From the NCBI GenBank assembly GCA_035500775.1, contig DATJWY010000059.1, positions 1 to 61,165 on the forward strand: 61,165 nucleotides of DNA. Direction: 5' to 3'. A program made the position numbers and the translations under genes. Below, in pieces: positions 52,797-61,088 of the stretch. Within the stretch, counting starts at the first letter, position 1. Every line of letters starts with the position of its first letter. Below the pieces are notes generated by a model. The model was given only the letters and a program-made list of their open reading frames with translations. It was not told where the DNA came from and made no database searches. This DNA comes from DATJWY01 sp035500775 (GTDB taxonomy: Bacteria > Pseudomonadota > Alphaproteobacteria > Acetobacterales > Acetobacteraceae).

Positions 52797-53073
52797 CTAC
52801 AGCGTTTCGCCTCTGATAAGTGGATTCCCAGCCGGTTCGCGCCGGTTCGTCTTGACCCGATCGCCCGGCATGCGCGGAATGAGCGAGCACGCGACAAGCG
52901 TGCAGGAAGGGCCGAGGGAGATGATCAGCCTGTACAGGCCATATTCCGTCGGTCCGGCTGCCCAAGCGGACGGCAAGCCGGCGCAACGCCATCACCGCCA
53001 GCCATGCGGCGACCAGCATCAGCGAGTTCGGCGCCACATAGACGCCGAACAGGTCGATCTCGACAAACCTCAT
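52797..53073 (-). CDS. DUF1656 small membrane protein (AaeX-like), possibly frameshifted
   Basis: The start overlaps the FUSC stop (ATGA). MRFVEIDLFGVYVAPNSLML followed by VAAWLAVMALRRLAVRLG is the DUF1656 N-terminal half, a short periplasmic start plus one helix. The open frame then gives polar text, whereas skipping one base at 52944-52945 gives YGLYRLIISLGPSCTLVACS, the expected second helix, ending at 52797. Relatives partner FUSC pumps and HlyD adaptors in aromatic acid efflux (AaeXAB). Whether the extra base is real or an error is unknown. Confidence 0.55.
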
Positions 53074-55133
53074 CCCGACGCTCCGGCGTCGAAGTAAGCA
53101 GCGTGCTGGATCAGCACCTCCGAAAGGGTAAGAATGCTCGCCCGGCCCCGCAGAGCCTCCGGCTCGGGACCGGCGTGGCCGGCGAGCGCCGCGTCGAGGC
53201 GACTGAGTCGCGCGGTAGCCGTCGCGCTCCTGCCTTGCGCCACGGCGGCGAGCGCGCTTTCGAGGTCGGCGCCGAAGCCGAGTCGGCGAGCAACAGGGCG
53301 TAGCCGGATGATCTCGGTCCCCACCGACAGCGCCGCCAACACCTGGGCACGCTGCAGCGGTGTCGCCTCGGCCGGCATGGCCTCGAGCCGGCCATGGATA
53401 TGGCCCTGCCAATCATCGGGCGTGCGCCCAATCGCGAGGCGGCGCAGGTCGCGCAGGGTCAGCGCCTGCAACCGGCGCGTCCGGAATGCCGGCGACAGCG
53501 GCGGTATCAGGCGAAAGGACAATGCCGCGGCACCCACGCCGGTGACCATCGCCACCGCCGCGTTGTAAAATTGCGCGGTGTCGTAACTCATCGGGTTCGC
53601 CGGTCCGAGGAGCGCCACGAACCATGAGGTCATCGCGGTAAATGTTGCCTTCTGCCATGGCTGTGCTGCCAGAGCGCCGACAGGAATATAGTAAAAACCC
53701 ATAGCCATGGCGAAAGCGGCGAATGTCTCCGACCCGGGTAGCACCGCGAAGGCCATGATCGCCGCAAGAATGGCGGCGACGGCAGTGCCGAGCGTGTAGC
53801 TCATCGCCGTGGCGTAAGCCTGGTCGGCTCGCGCCGCGAACAGAATGACGGCAATCCCGGTCCATGTGATGACCCCGGCGCCGTTCGGCCACACAGTGAC
53901 GATCCAGAACAGCGAGACGGCGCCGATCGTAACGAAGGCGCGTCCGGCATTGACGAGAGCAGGCAGCCAATCCGGCACGCGCAGTTGAGAGATGCCGCGA
54001 CGGCGCGGGGCGGGCCGGGCGGGATCGGCGACAAGCAAAGCCAGGCCGTTGAGCGCGTCGGAAATGCCCGTCAGCGCCTCGGCTGCCTTGTCGGCGATCA
54101 GGCGCAGCGACGGCGTGCCGGCCGGTAAGGCGAGCAGTTCGCGGGCCGCCGCCTCGCAGATCCGGTGCAGATCAACCGGTTGGGCGGTCCAGCGGGCCGG
54201 GTCCGGGTGCTCCAGCAGCGCTGTCAGCTTTGGCGGAAGGCATTGCAGGACGGCAGCCGCGTCTGCCCGTGCCTGGTCATCAGGCAGCCGAACGAGGTGA
54301 TTGGCGACCGCGCGCCAGCCGGAGAGGGCGTCGAGCAAGCCGTCCACCGCTCCCTGCAGCACCGGCGAGTGATAGCGGATCTGGGACGATTCCCCGATCG
54401 CCTGGTCGATGATTGGATCAAGGGCGATGACACGGCGGAGGAAGTCGCGCCGCACCGGCTGCGTATCGGGGAGTTGGGGCCCGGCCAACGCCAAGGTATC
54501 GGTGAAGCGGGCCGCGATCCCGGCCGCCAGGCTCGCGAGGAGCGCGGCCAGCCGGCGCCGGGCGCCGCCGAGATCGGTCCCGGCGAGAACGATGCCGGCG
54601 GAGACGATGCCGATGCCGATCTCGGTGACGCGGGTCACCGCGAGCATGAAGGCCTCTCCGTTCGGGCCGCCGGTGGTGCCAAGCTGATCGCTGGCGATGA
54701 TCACCGCCGTATACCCGGCCAAGGCGGCCGCATACGACGCGTAGTTTCGCAATATCGTCGAAACGAACGCACATGCCGCCCCCCACAGCGCCAGACTGAT
54801 CAGGAGCAGGACGCGGTCTTGCGGAAAGCAGGCCGTCAGCACCACGATCACGAGGGCGCCGACGGGGGTGCCGATCATGCGGAACCACCCCTTGCGCAGC
54901 GACGCACCGAGCTGCGGCTGACACACGATCGCCGCCGAGGTGCCGGCCCAGGACGGATTGTCGAGCTGGAGCCAGAACGCGACGTAGAGAGCAAGACAGA
55001 CCGACGCCCACACCCGCACCCCAAATAACAGCGGCGACCCTGCGGCGCACAACCTTTCGTTGAGCCATCTCACCCGAAAGATCGCATGTGATCGCAGCTG
55101 CGGGCTACTCGCGCGGAATCCCGTTCTGATCAT
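53070..55133 (-). CDS. FUSC-family inner-membrane transporter
   Basis: A 687-residue protein started at ATG 55133; the frame stays open far upstream but is not coding there. Two FUSC modules are present. The N-terminal one has ASVCLALYVAFWLQLDNPSW, LGASLRKGWFRMIGTPVGAL and ASYAAALAGYTAVIIASDQL. The C-terminal one has AFVTIGAVSLFWIVTVWPNG and AVAAILAAIMAFAVLPGSE. This matches AaeB-type efflux proteins for aromatic carboxylates. Its operon partner DUF1656 follows, but the usual HlyD adaptor is not beside it; one lies divergently at 56.0 kb with an MFS pump. Confidence 0.88.
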   Translation of the reverse strand: MIRTGFRASSPQLRSHAIFRVRWLNERLCAAGSPLLFGVRVWASVCLALYVAFWLQLDNPSWAGTSAAIVCQPQLGASLRKGWFRMIGTPVGALVIVVLTACFPQDRVLLLISLALWGAACAFVSTILRNYASYAAALAGYTAVIIASDQLGTTGGPNGEAFMLAVTRVTEIGIGIVSAGIVLAGTDLGGARRRLAALLASLAAGIAARFTDTLALAGPQLPDTQPVRRDFLRRVIALDPIIDQAIGESSQIRYHSPVLQGAVDGLLDALSGWRAVANHLVRLPDDQARADAAAVLQCLPPKLTALLEHPDPARWTAQPVDLHRICEAAARELLALPAGTPSLRLIADKAAEALTGISDALNGLALLVADPARPAPRRRGISQLRVPDWLPALVNAGRAFVTIGAVSLFWIVTVWPNGAGVITWTGIAVILFAARADQAYATAMSYTLGTAVAAILAAIMAFAVLPGSETFAAFAMAMGFYYIPVGALAAQPWQKATFTAMTSWFVALLGPANPMSYDTAQFYNAAVAMVTGVGAAALSFRLIPPLSPAFRTRRLQALTLRDLRRLAIGRTPDDWQGHIHGRLEAMPAEATPLQRAQVLAALSVGTEIIRLRPVARRLGFGADLESALAAVAQGRSATATARLSRLDAALAGHAGPEPEALRGRASILTLSEVLIQHAAYFDAGASG

Positions 55134-55480
55134 CCGACCGCCTGCCGGGCCTCGGCACCGAGCCACACCCGCTGCAAAGGGGAGAAAGAGCGAGAGTCGC
55201 CCGCAGATCTCATAGACAACACCAGCCCGACCACTCCGTCCCATATGGTGCGATCGCCGCGCTTCACCTGTGGGCCGGTGCGATGCGCCAGGGCGCGGGC
55301 GCGTGCCGGGCGGCGAGCAGGAGTTCATCCCCCTGCCGGGGTGAGCCTCACCCGGCCCGCCCCCCGTCCGACCGGTTGGCGCCTTTTTTTGAGTTCCACC
55401 GACGTAACGGCGCTGCCGGGACCAACCCGCCGAGCCGGCACGGGCCACTCGCCCAACGCCGCATGGCCACCATCGAGGGA

Positions 55481-55525
55481 CTTGCATAATGCAAGCCGAT
55501 GCATATACACTTGCATGATGCAAGT
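55481..55525. promoter_or_regulatory. Pair of matching palindromes before hxlR-type gene
   Basis: CTTGCAT-A-ATGCAAG (55481-55495) and ACTTGCAT-G-ATGCAAGT (55509-55525) are two copies of one 15-bp palindrome with centres 29 bases apart. The second ends 14 bases before the HxlR start. They are probable operators of that regulator. The ~350 bases further left to the FUSC start hold no gene. Confidence 0.75.
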
Positions 55526-55539
55526 TATGGAGGCGCGCC

Positions 55540-56058
55540 ATGCGGCGCAAGAGCTTCGAGGGGCTACAGTGCCCGATCGCCCGGAGCCTGGAGCGGGTGG
55601 GCGAGTGGTGGAGCATCCTGATCCTTCGCGATGCCTTTCTCGGCGCCACGCGGTTCGAGCAGTTCCAGAAAAGCCTCGACATCGCCCCCAACATGCTGAC
55701 GCGGCGGCTCAACGCCCTGGTCGAGGCGGGCCTGCTGGAGCGCCGCCGCTACAGCGAGCGTCCGCCGCGGGACGAATACGTGCTCACCGAGCGCGGGCAG
55801 GATTTCCGCCCAGTGCTCTGGGCGCTGCTGGCCTGGGGGAACAAGCACTTCGCGCCAGAAGGGCCGAGCGTCGTCATTGTCGACCGCGAGACGGGGGCGC
55901 TGGCCGACCCCGTGATGATGGACCGGGCGAGCGGCCAGCCCCTCACGCCCGCGCGGTTCCGCACAGCGGCCGGTCCCGTAGCGAACGAAGAAACCCGCCG
56001 GCGGCACGGAACGGTTTCCCGGCCGCGCGGCAATGCGGACAAGGCGCATGTCCAGTAG
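55540..56058 (+). CDS. HxlR-family transcriptional regulator
   Basis: A 172-residue winged-helix regulator. CPIARSLERVGEWWSILILR is the HxlR signature with the conserved N-terminal Cys, followed by RFEQFQKSLDIAPNMLTRRL, NALVEAGLLERRRYSERPPR and DEYVLTERG. The Cys may sense electrophiles or quinones, as in HypR/QorR-like members. It has TATGGAGG upstream. The HlyD gene starts within its last codons, so it heads an operon regulator-HlyD-MFS-thioesterase and probably autoregulates through the two palindromes just upstream. Confidence 0.92.
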   Translation: MRRKSFEGLQCPIARSLERVGEWWSILILRDAFLGATRFEQFQKSLDIAPNMLTRRLNALVEAGLLERRRYSERPPRDEYVLTERGQDFRPVLWALLAWGNKHFAPEGPSVVIVDRETGALADPVMMDRASGQPLTPARFRTAAGPVANEETRRRHGTVSRPRGNADKAHVQ

Positions 56059-57157
56059 CACCGCCAGCTCGCGCGATGTGCTCGCGGCCCCGGCCCGCGA
56101 CCGGTCCCGCAGGGGGCTCCGCCGCCTTGCCCTCGCGGCCGCGGCCGCCGTGCTCGTCGCGGGCGGCGTCTGGTTCGGGGCGGATTGGTGGACCGTCGGG
56201 CGGTTCACCGAGAGCACCGACGACGCCTATGTCGGCGGCAACGTGACCGGCATCGCGCCGCATGTCGGTGGCTTCGTCGCGCAGGTGCTGGTCGTGGACA
56301 ACGACCGCGTGCGGGCGGGGCAGGTGCTGATCCGTCTCGATCCCAGGGACGCGCAGGCGGCGCTCGACAGGGCGGAAGCCGCCCTTGCCACCCGCACGGC
56401 GGCGCTGGCGGGCCTGCACGCGCAGTATCTCCGCCAACAGGCGAGCGTGCGCGCGCGGGAGGCCGACCTTCTGGCCAAGTCCGCGGAGGTGCGGTTCACC
56501 GCGGTCGACGCGGCACGCTACCGCATACTGGCCACGGCCAGCGCCGCCTCACGCCAGGACGAGCAGCGCAGTTCCGCGCTCGACGAGGAGGCCCGCGCCG
56601 CCGTCGCCGCCGCTTCGGCCGAAGTGGATGCAGCGCGGCAGCAGCTGGCCGTGCTCGCCGCCGAGATCGCCGAGGCCGAGGCGTCCGTCGCCCAGGCCCG
56701 CGCCGAGCTTCGCGCGGCCCGTCTCGATCTTGGTTACACCGAGATCCGCGCGCCGGTGGACGGCTATGTCGGCAACCGCGCCGCGCAGGTCGGCGCCTAT
56801 GTGACGGCGGGCACCTACCTCCTGTCCGTCGTTCCGGCGGCCGGCCTCTGGATCGATGCGAACTTCAAGGAGGACCAGCTGGCCCGCATGCGGCCGGGCG
56901 AGGCCGCTTCCGTGGTCGCGGACGAACTCCCGGCCCACGTGTTCCATGGCCGGATCGAGAGCCTCGCCCACGGCACCGGCGCGGTCTTCAGCATCATCCC
57001 GGCCGAGAACGCGACCGGCAACTTCACGAAAATCGTCCAGCGCGTGCCGGTGCGCGTGGCGCTCGACCCCGACGACCCGCTGCTGCCCCTGCTGCGGCCG
57101 GGCCTCTCCACCACCGTCCGCATCGACACGCGCGGCACGGCCGAGACGACGCCATGA
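56048..57157 (+). CDS. HlyD-family efflux adaptor (EmrA-like)
   Basis: A 369-residue periplasmic adaptor started at ATG 56048 (AAGG upstream; ATG 56033 is possible). One N-terminal helix (LALAAAAAVLVAGGVWFGAD) is followed by the lipoyl half-motif STDDAYVGGNVTGIAPHVGG, a long alpha-helical coiled coil (about 90-200) and the second half YTEIRAPVDGYVGNRAAQVG. It overlaps the regulator gene by 11 bases and the MFS gene by four. It should bridge the MFS pump to an outer-membrane channel, which is not encoded here. Confidence 0.92.
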   Translation: MSSSTASSRDVLAAPARDRSRRGLRRLALAAAAAVLVAGGVWFGADWWTVGRFTESTDDAYVGGNVTGIAPHVGGFVAQVLVVDNDRVRAGQVLIRLDPRDAQAALDRAEAALATRTAALAGLHAQYLRQQASVRAREADLLAKSAEVRFTAVDAARYRILATASAASRQDEQRSSALDEEARAAVAAASAEVDAARQQLAVLAAEIAEAEASVAQARAELRAARLDLGYTEIRAPVDGYVGNRAAQVGAYVTAGTYLLSVVPAAGLWIDANFKEDQLARMRPGEAASVVADELPAHVFHGRIESLAHGTGAVFSIIPAENATGNFTKIVQRVPVRVALDPDDPLLPLLRPGLSTTVRIDTRGTAETTP

Positions 57158-58710
57158 GCGGCACGACGCTCCGGCCGCCGTCGCTCCTGCCCTTCGTGGT
57201 GATGTGCGTCGGCATGTTCATAGCACTTCTCGACATCCAGATCGTCGCGTCCTCCCTGCAGGACATCGGCGGCGGGCTGTCGGCCGCGCAGGACGAGATC
57301 AGCTGGGTGCAAACCGCCTACCTGATCGCCGAGATCATCATGATCCCGCTCTCCGGCTGGCTCACCCGCGTGTTTTCGACGCGCTGGCTGTTCACCGCCT
57401 CGGCGGCCGGGTTTACCCTCGCCAGCATGCTCTGCGGCCTCGCCTGGGACATCCAGAGCATGATCATCTTTCGCGCCCTGCAGGGCCTGCTCGGCGCCTC
57501 GATGATCCCGACCGTGTTCACCTCTTCCTTCCACTTCTTCCAGGGACCGCGCCGGGTCTATTCGGCGGCGGTGGTCGGCACCATCGCCTCGATCGCGCCG
57601 ACGCTCGGTCCGGTGATCGGCGGCTGGATCACCGACACGCTGAACTGGCACTGGCTGTTCTACGTCAATCTTGTCCCCGGCCTCGCCATCACCGTGCTGG
57701 TGCCGCTGCTGGTGCGCATCGATGCGCCGGACCTCTCGCTGCTGCGCGGCGCCGACTATCCCGGCATCGCGCTCATGGCGCTCGGCCTCGGCACGCTCGA
57801 ATACGTGCTGGAGGAAGGCACGCGCTGGAACTGGTTCGACGATGCGACGATCCGGTTCTGCGCCTGGATTGCCGCCCTCTCGCTCGCGCTGTTCGTCGTG
57901 CGCAGCCTCACCTACCGTAACCCGGTGGTCGACCTGCGCGCCCTCGGCAACCGCAACTTCGCGCTCGGCTGCCTGCTCTCCTTCGTCACCGGCATCGGCA
58001 TCTTCACGACGATCTACCTGACGCCGCTGTTCCTCGGCTACGTGCGCGGCTTCAGCGCGTGGCAGACAGGGCTTGCCATCTTCTCGCTCGGCGCCGCCTC
58101 GCTGATCGGCACGCCGGTTTACATCCTGCTCGCGCGCCGGTTCGACGGGCGCTGGCTGATGATGTTCGGCCTCGCCTGCTTCGGCCTGTCGATGTGGAGC
58201 TACAGCTTCGTCACGCATGACTGGGGCGGGGACCAACTGCTCCTGCCGCAGTTGCTGCGCGGGTTTCCGCAGGTGTTCGCGGTGGCGCCGAGCGTGACGC
58301 TCGGCCTCGGCAGCCTGCCGCCCGCCCGGCTCAAATACGCCAGCGGCCTGTTCAACATGATGCGCAACCTGGGCGGCGCGGTCGGCATCGCCGCGAGCGC
58401 GGCCATCGTCAACGACCAGACGAACGCGCATTTCCAGCGAATCGCCGCGCATCTGACGCCGGCGAACGGCGCGATGGAGCGCTACACCCACGCGCTCGCC
58501 GGCCGCTACGCGGCCTGGCCGGAGCTTCCCGGCCTGGGTGATGCCGCAGCACTGAGGCAGTTGTGGCACCTCGCCTATCGCGAAGCCGCCACCCTCGCCT
58601 TCGCGGACGCCTTCCGCGCCATCATGCTGGCCTTCGTGCTTGCCACGCTGCTCGTGCCGCTGATGCGCAAGGTCGCGGCGCCGCCGCCCGCCACGACGAA
58701 CGCGCATTGA
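57154..58710 (+). CDS. MFS drug efflux transporter, DHA2 family (EmrB-like)
   Basis: A 518-residue, 14-helix proton-driven exporter. The first helix is LPFVVMCVGMFIALLDIQIV. The motif WVQTAYLIAEIIMIPLSGWL followed by TRVFSTRWLF, and later GPVIGGWITDTLNWHWLFYV, are DHA2/EmrB signatures. Start ATG overlaps the adaptor stop. Regulator, adaptor, pump and thioesterase are consistent with detoxification of a hydrophobic or aromatic compound. Confidence 0.94.
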   Translation: MSGTTLRPPSLLPFVVMCVGMFIALLDIQIVASSLQDIGGGLSAAQDEISWVQTAYLIAEIIMIPLSGWLTRVFSTRWLFTASAAGFTLASMLCGLAWDIQSMIIFRALQGLLGASMIPTVFTSSFHFFQGPRRVYSAAVVGTIASIAPTLGPVIGGWITDTLNWHWLFYVNLVPGLAITVLVPLLVRIDAPDLSLLRGADYPGIALMALGLGTLEYVLEEGTRWNWFDDATIRFCAWIAALSLALFVVRSLTYRNPVVDLRALGNRNFALGCLLSFVTGIGIFTTIYLTPLFLGYVRGFSAWQTGLAIFSLGAASLIGTPVYILLARRFDGRWLMMFGLACFGLSMWSYSFVTHDWGGDQLLLPQLLRGFPQVFAVAPSVTLGLGSLPPARLKYASGLFNMMRNLGGAVGIAASAAIVNDQTNAHFQRIAAHLTPANGAMERYTHALAGRYAAWPELPGLGDAAALRQLWHLAYREAATLAFADAFRAIMLAFVLATLLVPLMRKVAAPPPATTNAH

Positions 58711-58723
58711 AGGACCGACACGC

Positions 58724-59242
58724 ATGACGACGATGCCGACGGATGGACGACAGCGCCTCGTGACCTGGGACGATCCGCAGGCGACCGCGCGCGCCGCCCG
58801 CGGGATGGCGGGCCTCGCCTTCCTGCGCGCGGTCCGCGACGGCATCCTGCCACCGCCACCGGTCGCCGCGCTGCTCGGCTTCGACCTGACCGAGGTCGAG
58901 GAAGGCCGCGTGGTGATGCGCCTCCCTCCCGGCGAGCACCTGTTCAACCCGCTCGGCTCGGTGCATGGCGGCATGATCGCGACGCTGCTCGACAGCGTCA
59001 TGGGCTGCGCCGTGCACACCACGCTGCCGCTCGGCCGCTTCTATACGACGCTGGAGTTCAAGGTGAACTTCCTGCGTGCCGTCACGCAGCAGGCGGGAGC
59101 CGTCAGCGGCGAAGGCCGCGTTGTGCAGTCGGGGCGCCAAGTAGCGGTCGCCGAAGCGTCGCTCACCGGCGCGGACGGAAAACTCTACGCCACCGCCAGC
59201 ACGACCTGCCTCGTCTTCGATCTGCCGAAGGATGCCGCATAG
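58724..59242 (+). CDS. PaaI-family acyl-CoA thioesterase (hotdog fold)
   Basis: A 172-residue hotdog protein. LFNPLGSVHGGMIATLLDSV is the PaaI active-site segment (HGG with the acidic residue after it), followed by YTTLEFKVNFLRAVTQQAGA. The N-terminal ~45 residues are an extension. It begins 13 bases after the MFS stop and so belongs to the HxlR efflux operon. It probably frees CoA from toxic acyl-CoA esters before export of the acid, which is inference. Confidence 0.88.
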   Translation: MTTMPTDGRQRLVTWDDPQATARAARGMAGLAFLRAVRDGILPPPPVAALLGFDLTEVEEGRVVMRLPPGEHLFNPLGSVHGGMIATLLDSVMGCAVHTTLPLGRFYTTLEFKVNFLRAVTQQAGAVSGEGRVVQSGRQVAVAEASLTGADGKLYATASTTCLVFDLPKDAA

Positions 59243-59480
59243 GAGAACGAGAGAGGCCCCATGCCGGCGAGAGCCGGTCACGGTGCCCATTCCGCTTTGT
59301 TCGGCCCGACGGACGACGGATCCCACCACGCTGTGGATCGGCGTGCAATTTTGACCCCGTTTGGACGCCGATCGGGGGTCAAGTTTCGACGCCGTTTGAC
59401 ATGTTCGTGGATGGACATTGAGAATCTCCATCCGCACACAGGCAATGTCGAGCCGTACAAGTTCCTTATGACGCAGTAAG
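59243..59480. other. Gap with a possible insertion-sequence end remnant
   Basis: No supported gene. Repeated GGGGTCAA/TTGACCCC and GACGCCG words (about 59340-59400) resemble the ends of IS21-type elements, but no transposase text is present. The last eight bases (59473-59480) abut the IS66-type element and should be one copy of its target duplication. Confidence 0.3.
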
Positions 59481-59504
59481 GTAACCGGGGCAAAACCCCG
59501 GGCA
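59481..59504 (+). terminator. Hairpin inside the left IS end
   Basis: Within the inverted repeat, CCGGGG-CAAAA-CCCCGG folds perfectly and is followed by GCATTTT. It could stop rightward transcription from the efflux operon entering the element. Confidence 0.45.
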
Positions 59505-59510
59505 TTTTGA

Positions 59511-61088
59511 TCAAATGGGCAGAGCGCGGGCGCTGATCAGGTCGGGCAAATAGGGGACGGCCGGCTGGTCTGGGATACCGAGGCGATCGCCGAGATAATC
59601 CCAGAACGAGAAGCCGAGCTTGGTGGCCGTGCGCATGAGGCCGAGGAAAGCGTCGCGGCAGTCGCGGCCGTTGATCACCCGGGTGCCGCCGCTGATCTTG
59701 CGCTTGGTGACGTGCAGGCGGATGTCGCGCTCGGATCCGTTGGTGTGCAGCGGGATTTCCGGTCGGTCGAGCACCGTCAGCAATTCCGTCTTGTTGGCGT
59801 ACAGGCGCGCGAGCAGCCGATCGAGAGTGGCGAAGCCAGTGCGCCTTCGGAAGATGCGTTCGAAGCGGGCGCGCAGCTCGCTTCGTCGTCGGGGGCTGGG
59901 ATCGGCGCAGTAGGCTTTGAGATCGGCATAGAGCCACCAGATCAAATGCCGGATGCGATCCTGGGCGGCGCGGTGCAGGTCGGTGAAGGTATCGAGTTTA
60001 TGCACCAACCGTTCCGCGTGAACCCAGCAGAGCGCGTGCCGACCGACGGCGAACTGGCCGGCATCGTCGCTGACGATGACGGCGTCCTTGAGGAACCCGT
60101 GGGCCTGGATGCTGCCCCACAAGGTGCCTTCGGTTGCAATCAGGACCGGATCGGGCGTGACCCGCAAGGCGCCGATGCCAAGCCGATCCAGATGCGCCTG
60201 CCAGGCGAGGTGATCGGCGAACCAGGTCTGCTGGGCAGCGGCCAGCCGGCCGATCACCGCCCCGGCGAGCGCACGCTCGCGCATGTAGTCCAGCGCCGCG
60301 GCGTTGATGACATAGTCGGTGTGCCCGGCGCGCAGCAGGTCGAGGAAGTTCAGCCGGCTTTTGCTCTCCCGGGTGCCGAACCAGGCGAAGTCATCGTTGC
60401 CGACATGCGTGCAGAACCCGTTCCGCCCGGCATGCCGCGCGCCGGTGTCGTCTACCGTCACCCAGGCCGCCGTCTGCAGGCCCGCGCGCAGAACGTCACG
60501 GTTTTCCTCCACAAATCCGTCCTGCCCCGCGATCAGCAGCCGCATCACCTGACGCTTCGAGATCGCCACCCCGAAGGCGCGCAATTGTGCCACGAGCCGT
60601 TCCACCGTCACCTGGCCCTGGTGGTGCAGCATCAGCACGAAGCGCCGCAGCTCAGCCCCGAAGTGGCTACCGACCCCGTTCGGCAGGGGCGCGACGATCG
60701 GCCGTCCTTCAGGCGTCACCCAGCGTTCTCGCCGATAGCGGATCGCCCGCGCCCGCAGAACCAGGTCCTGCACCAGATAGGTCTCGTAACCCTTGAAGCG
60801 CGAGCCGGTCGGCGCATCCGCCTTCACCACGCGTTCCTCGATGCTGACCCGGGGGGTGAACTTGCCGCGCCCTTGGCGCTTCCCCCGGCCGGGCCCCTTT
60901 GGCGGCGTCCCCTTGTCCATGCCGCTCGGCCGAATGTCGGGGCGGCCCTTCAGTCCCTTCAGCCGCGCAATCTCCTCGCGCTGCTCAGACGCCAGCCGCT
61001 CCAGCTCCGCGACCTTGCCCAAAAGCTTCACCACCAGCGCTTCGAGCTCGCCGCGGGAAATACTCGACAGATCGCCGACCGGGGACAT
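59511..61088 (-). CDS. IS66-family transposase
   Basis: A 525-residue transposase that appears intact. An N-terminal coiled coil (LEALVVKLLGKVAELERLAS) and Lys/Arg/Gly-rich linker precede the DDE domain. Candidate catalytic residues are the Asp pair of WVTVDDTGARH, the Asp of VIVSDDAGQFAVG and the Glu of LHTNGSERDIR. The C-terminal ISGGTRVINGRDCRDAFLGL fits the family. It fills the element between its two inverted repeats and is the only transposase in the window that looks functional. Confidence 0.9.
   Translation of the reverse strand: MSPVGDLSSISRGELEALVVKLLGKVAELERLASEQREEIARLKGLKGRPDIRPSGMDKGTPPKGPGRGKRQGRGKFTPRVSIEERVVKADAPTGSRFKGYETYLVQDLVLRARAIRYRRERWVTPEGRPIVAPLPNGVGSHFGAELRRFVLMLHHQGQVTVERLVAQLRAFGVAISKRQVMRLLIAGQDGFVEENRDVLRAGLQTAAWVTVDDTGARHAGRNGFCTHVGNDDFAWFGTRESKSRLNFLDLLRAGHTDYVINAAALDYMRERALAGAVIGRLAAAQQTWFADHLAWQAHLDRLGIGALRVTPDPVLIATEGTLWGSIQAHGFLKDAVIVSDDAGQFAVGRHALCWVHAERLVHKLDTFTDLHRAAQDRIRHLIWWLYADLKAYCADPSPRRRSELRARFERIFRRRTGFATLDRLLARLYANKTELLTVLDRPEIPLHTNGSERDIRLHVTKRKISGGTRVINGRDCRDAFLGLMRTATKLGFSFWDYLGDRLGIPDQPAVPYLPDLISARALPI

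Noticed and set aside
55134..55712. N-terminal extension of the FUSC frame through the HxlR promoter region
   Set aside because: Crosses two regulatory palindromes and the hxlR start; the family N terminus begins near ATG 55133.
56815..59022. 735-codon open frame on the minus strand opposite the efflux genes
   Set aside because: Arg/His/Gln-rich antisense translation of well-supported HlyD, MFS and thioesterase genes; a GC-rich codon-usage shadow.
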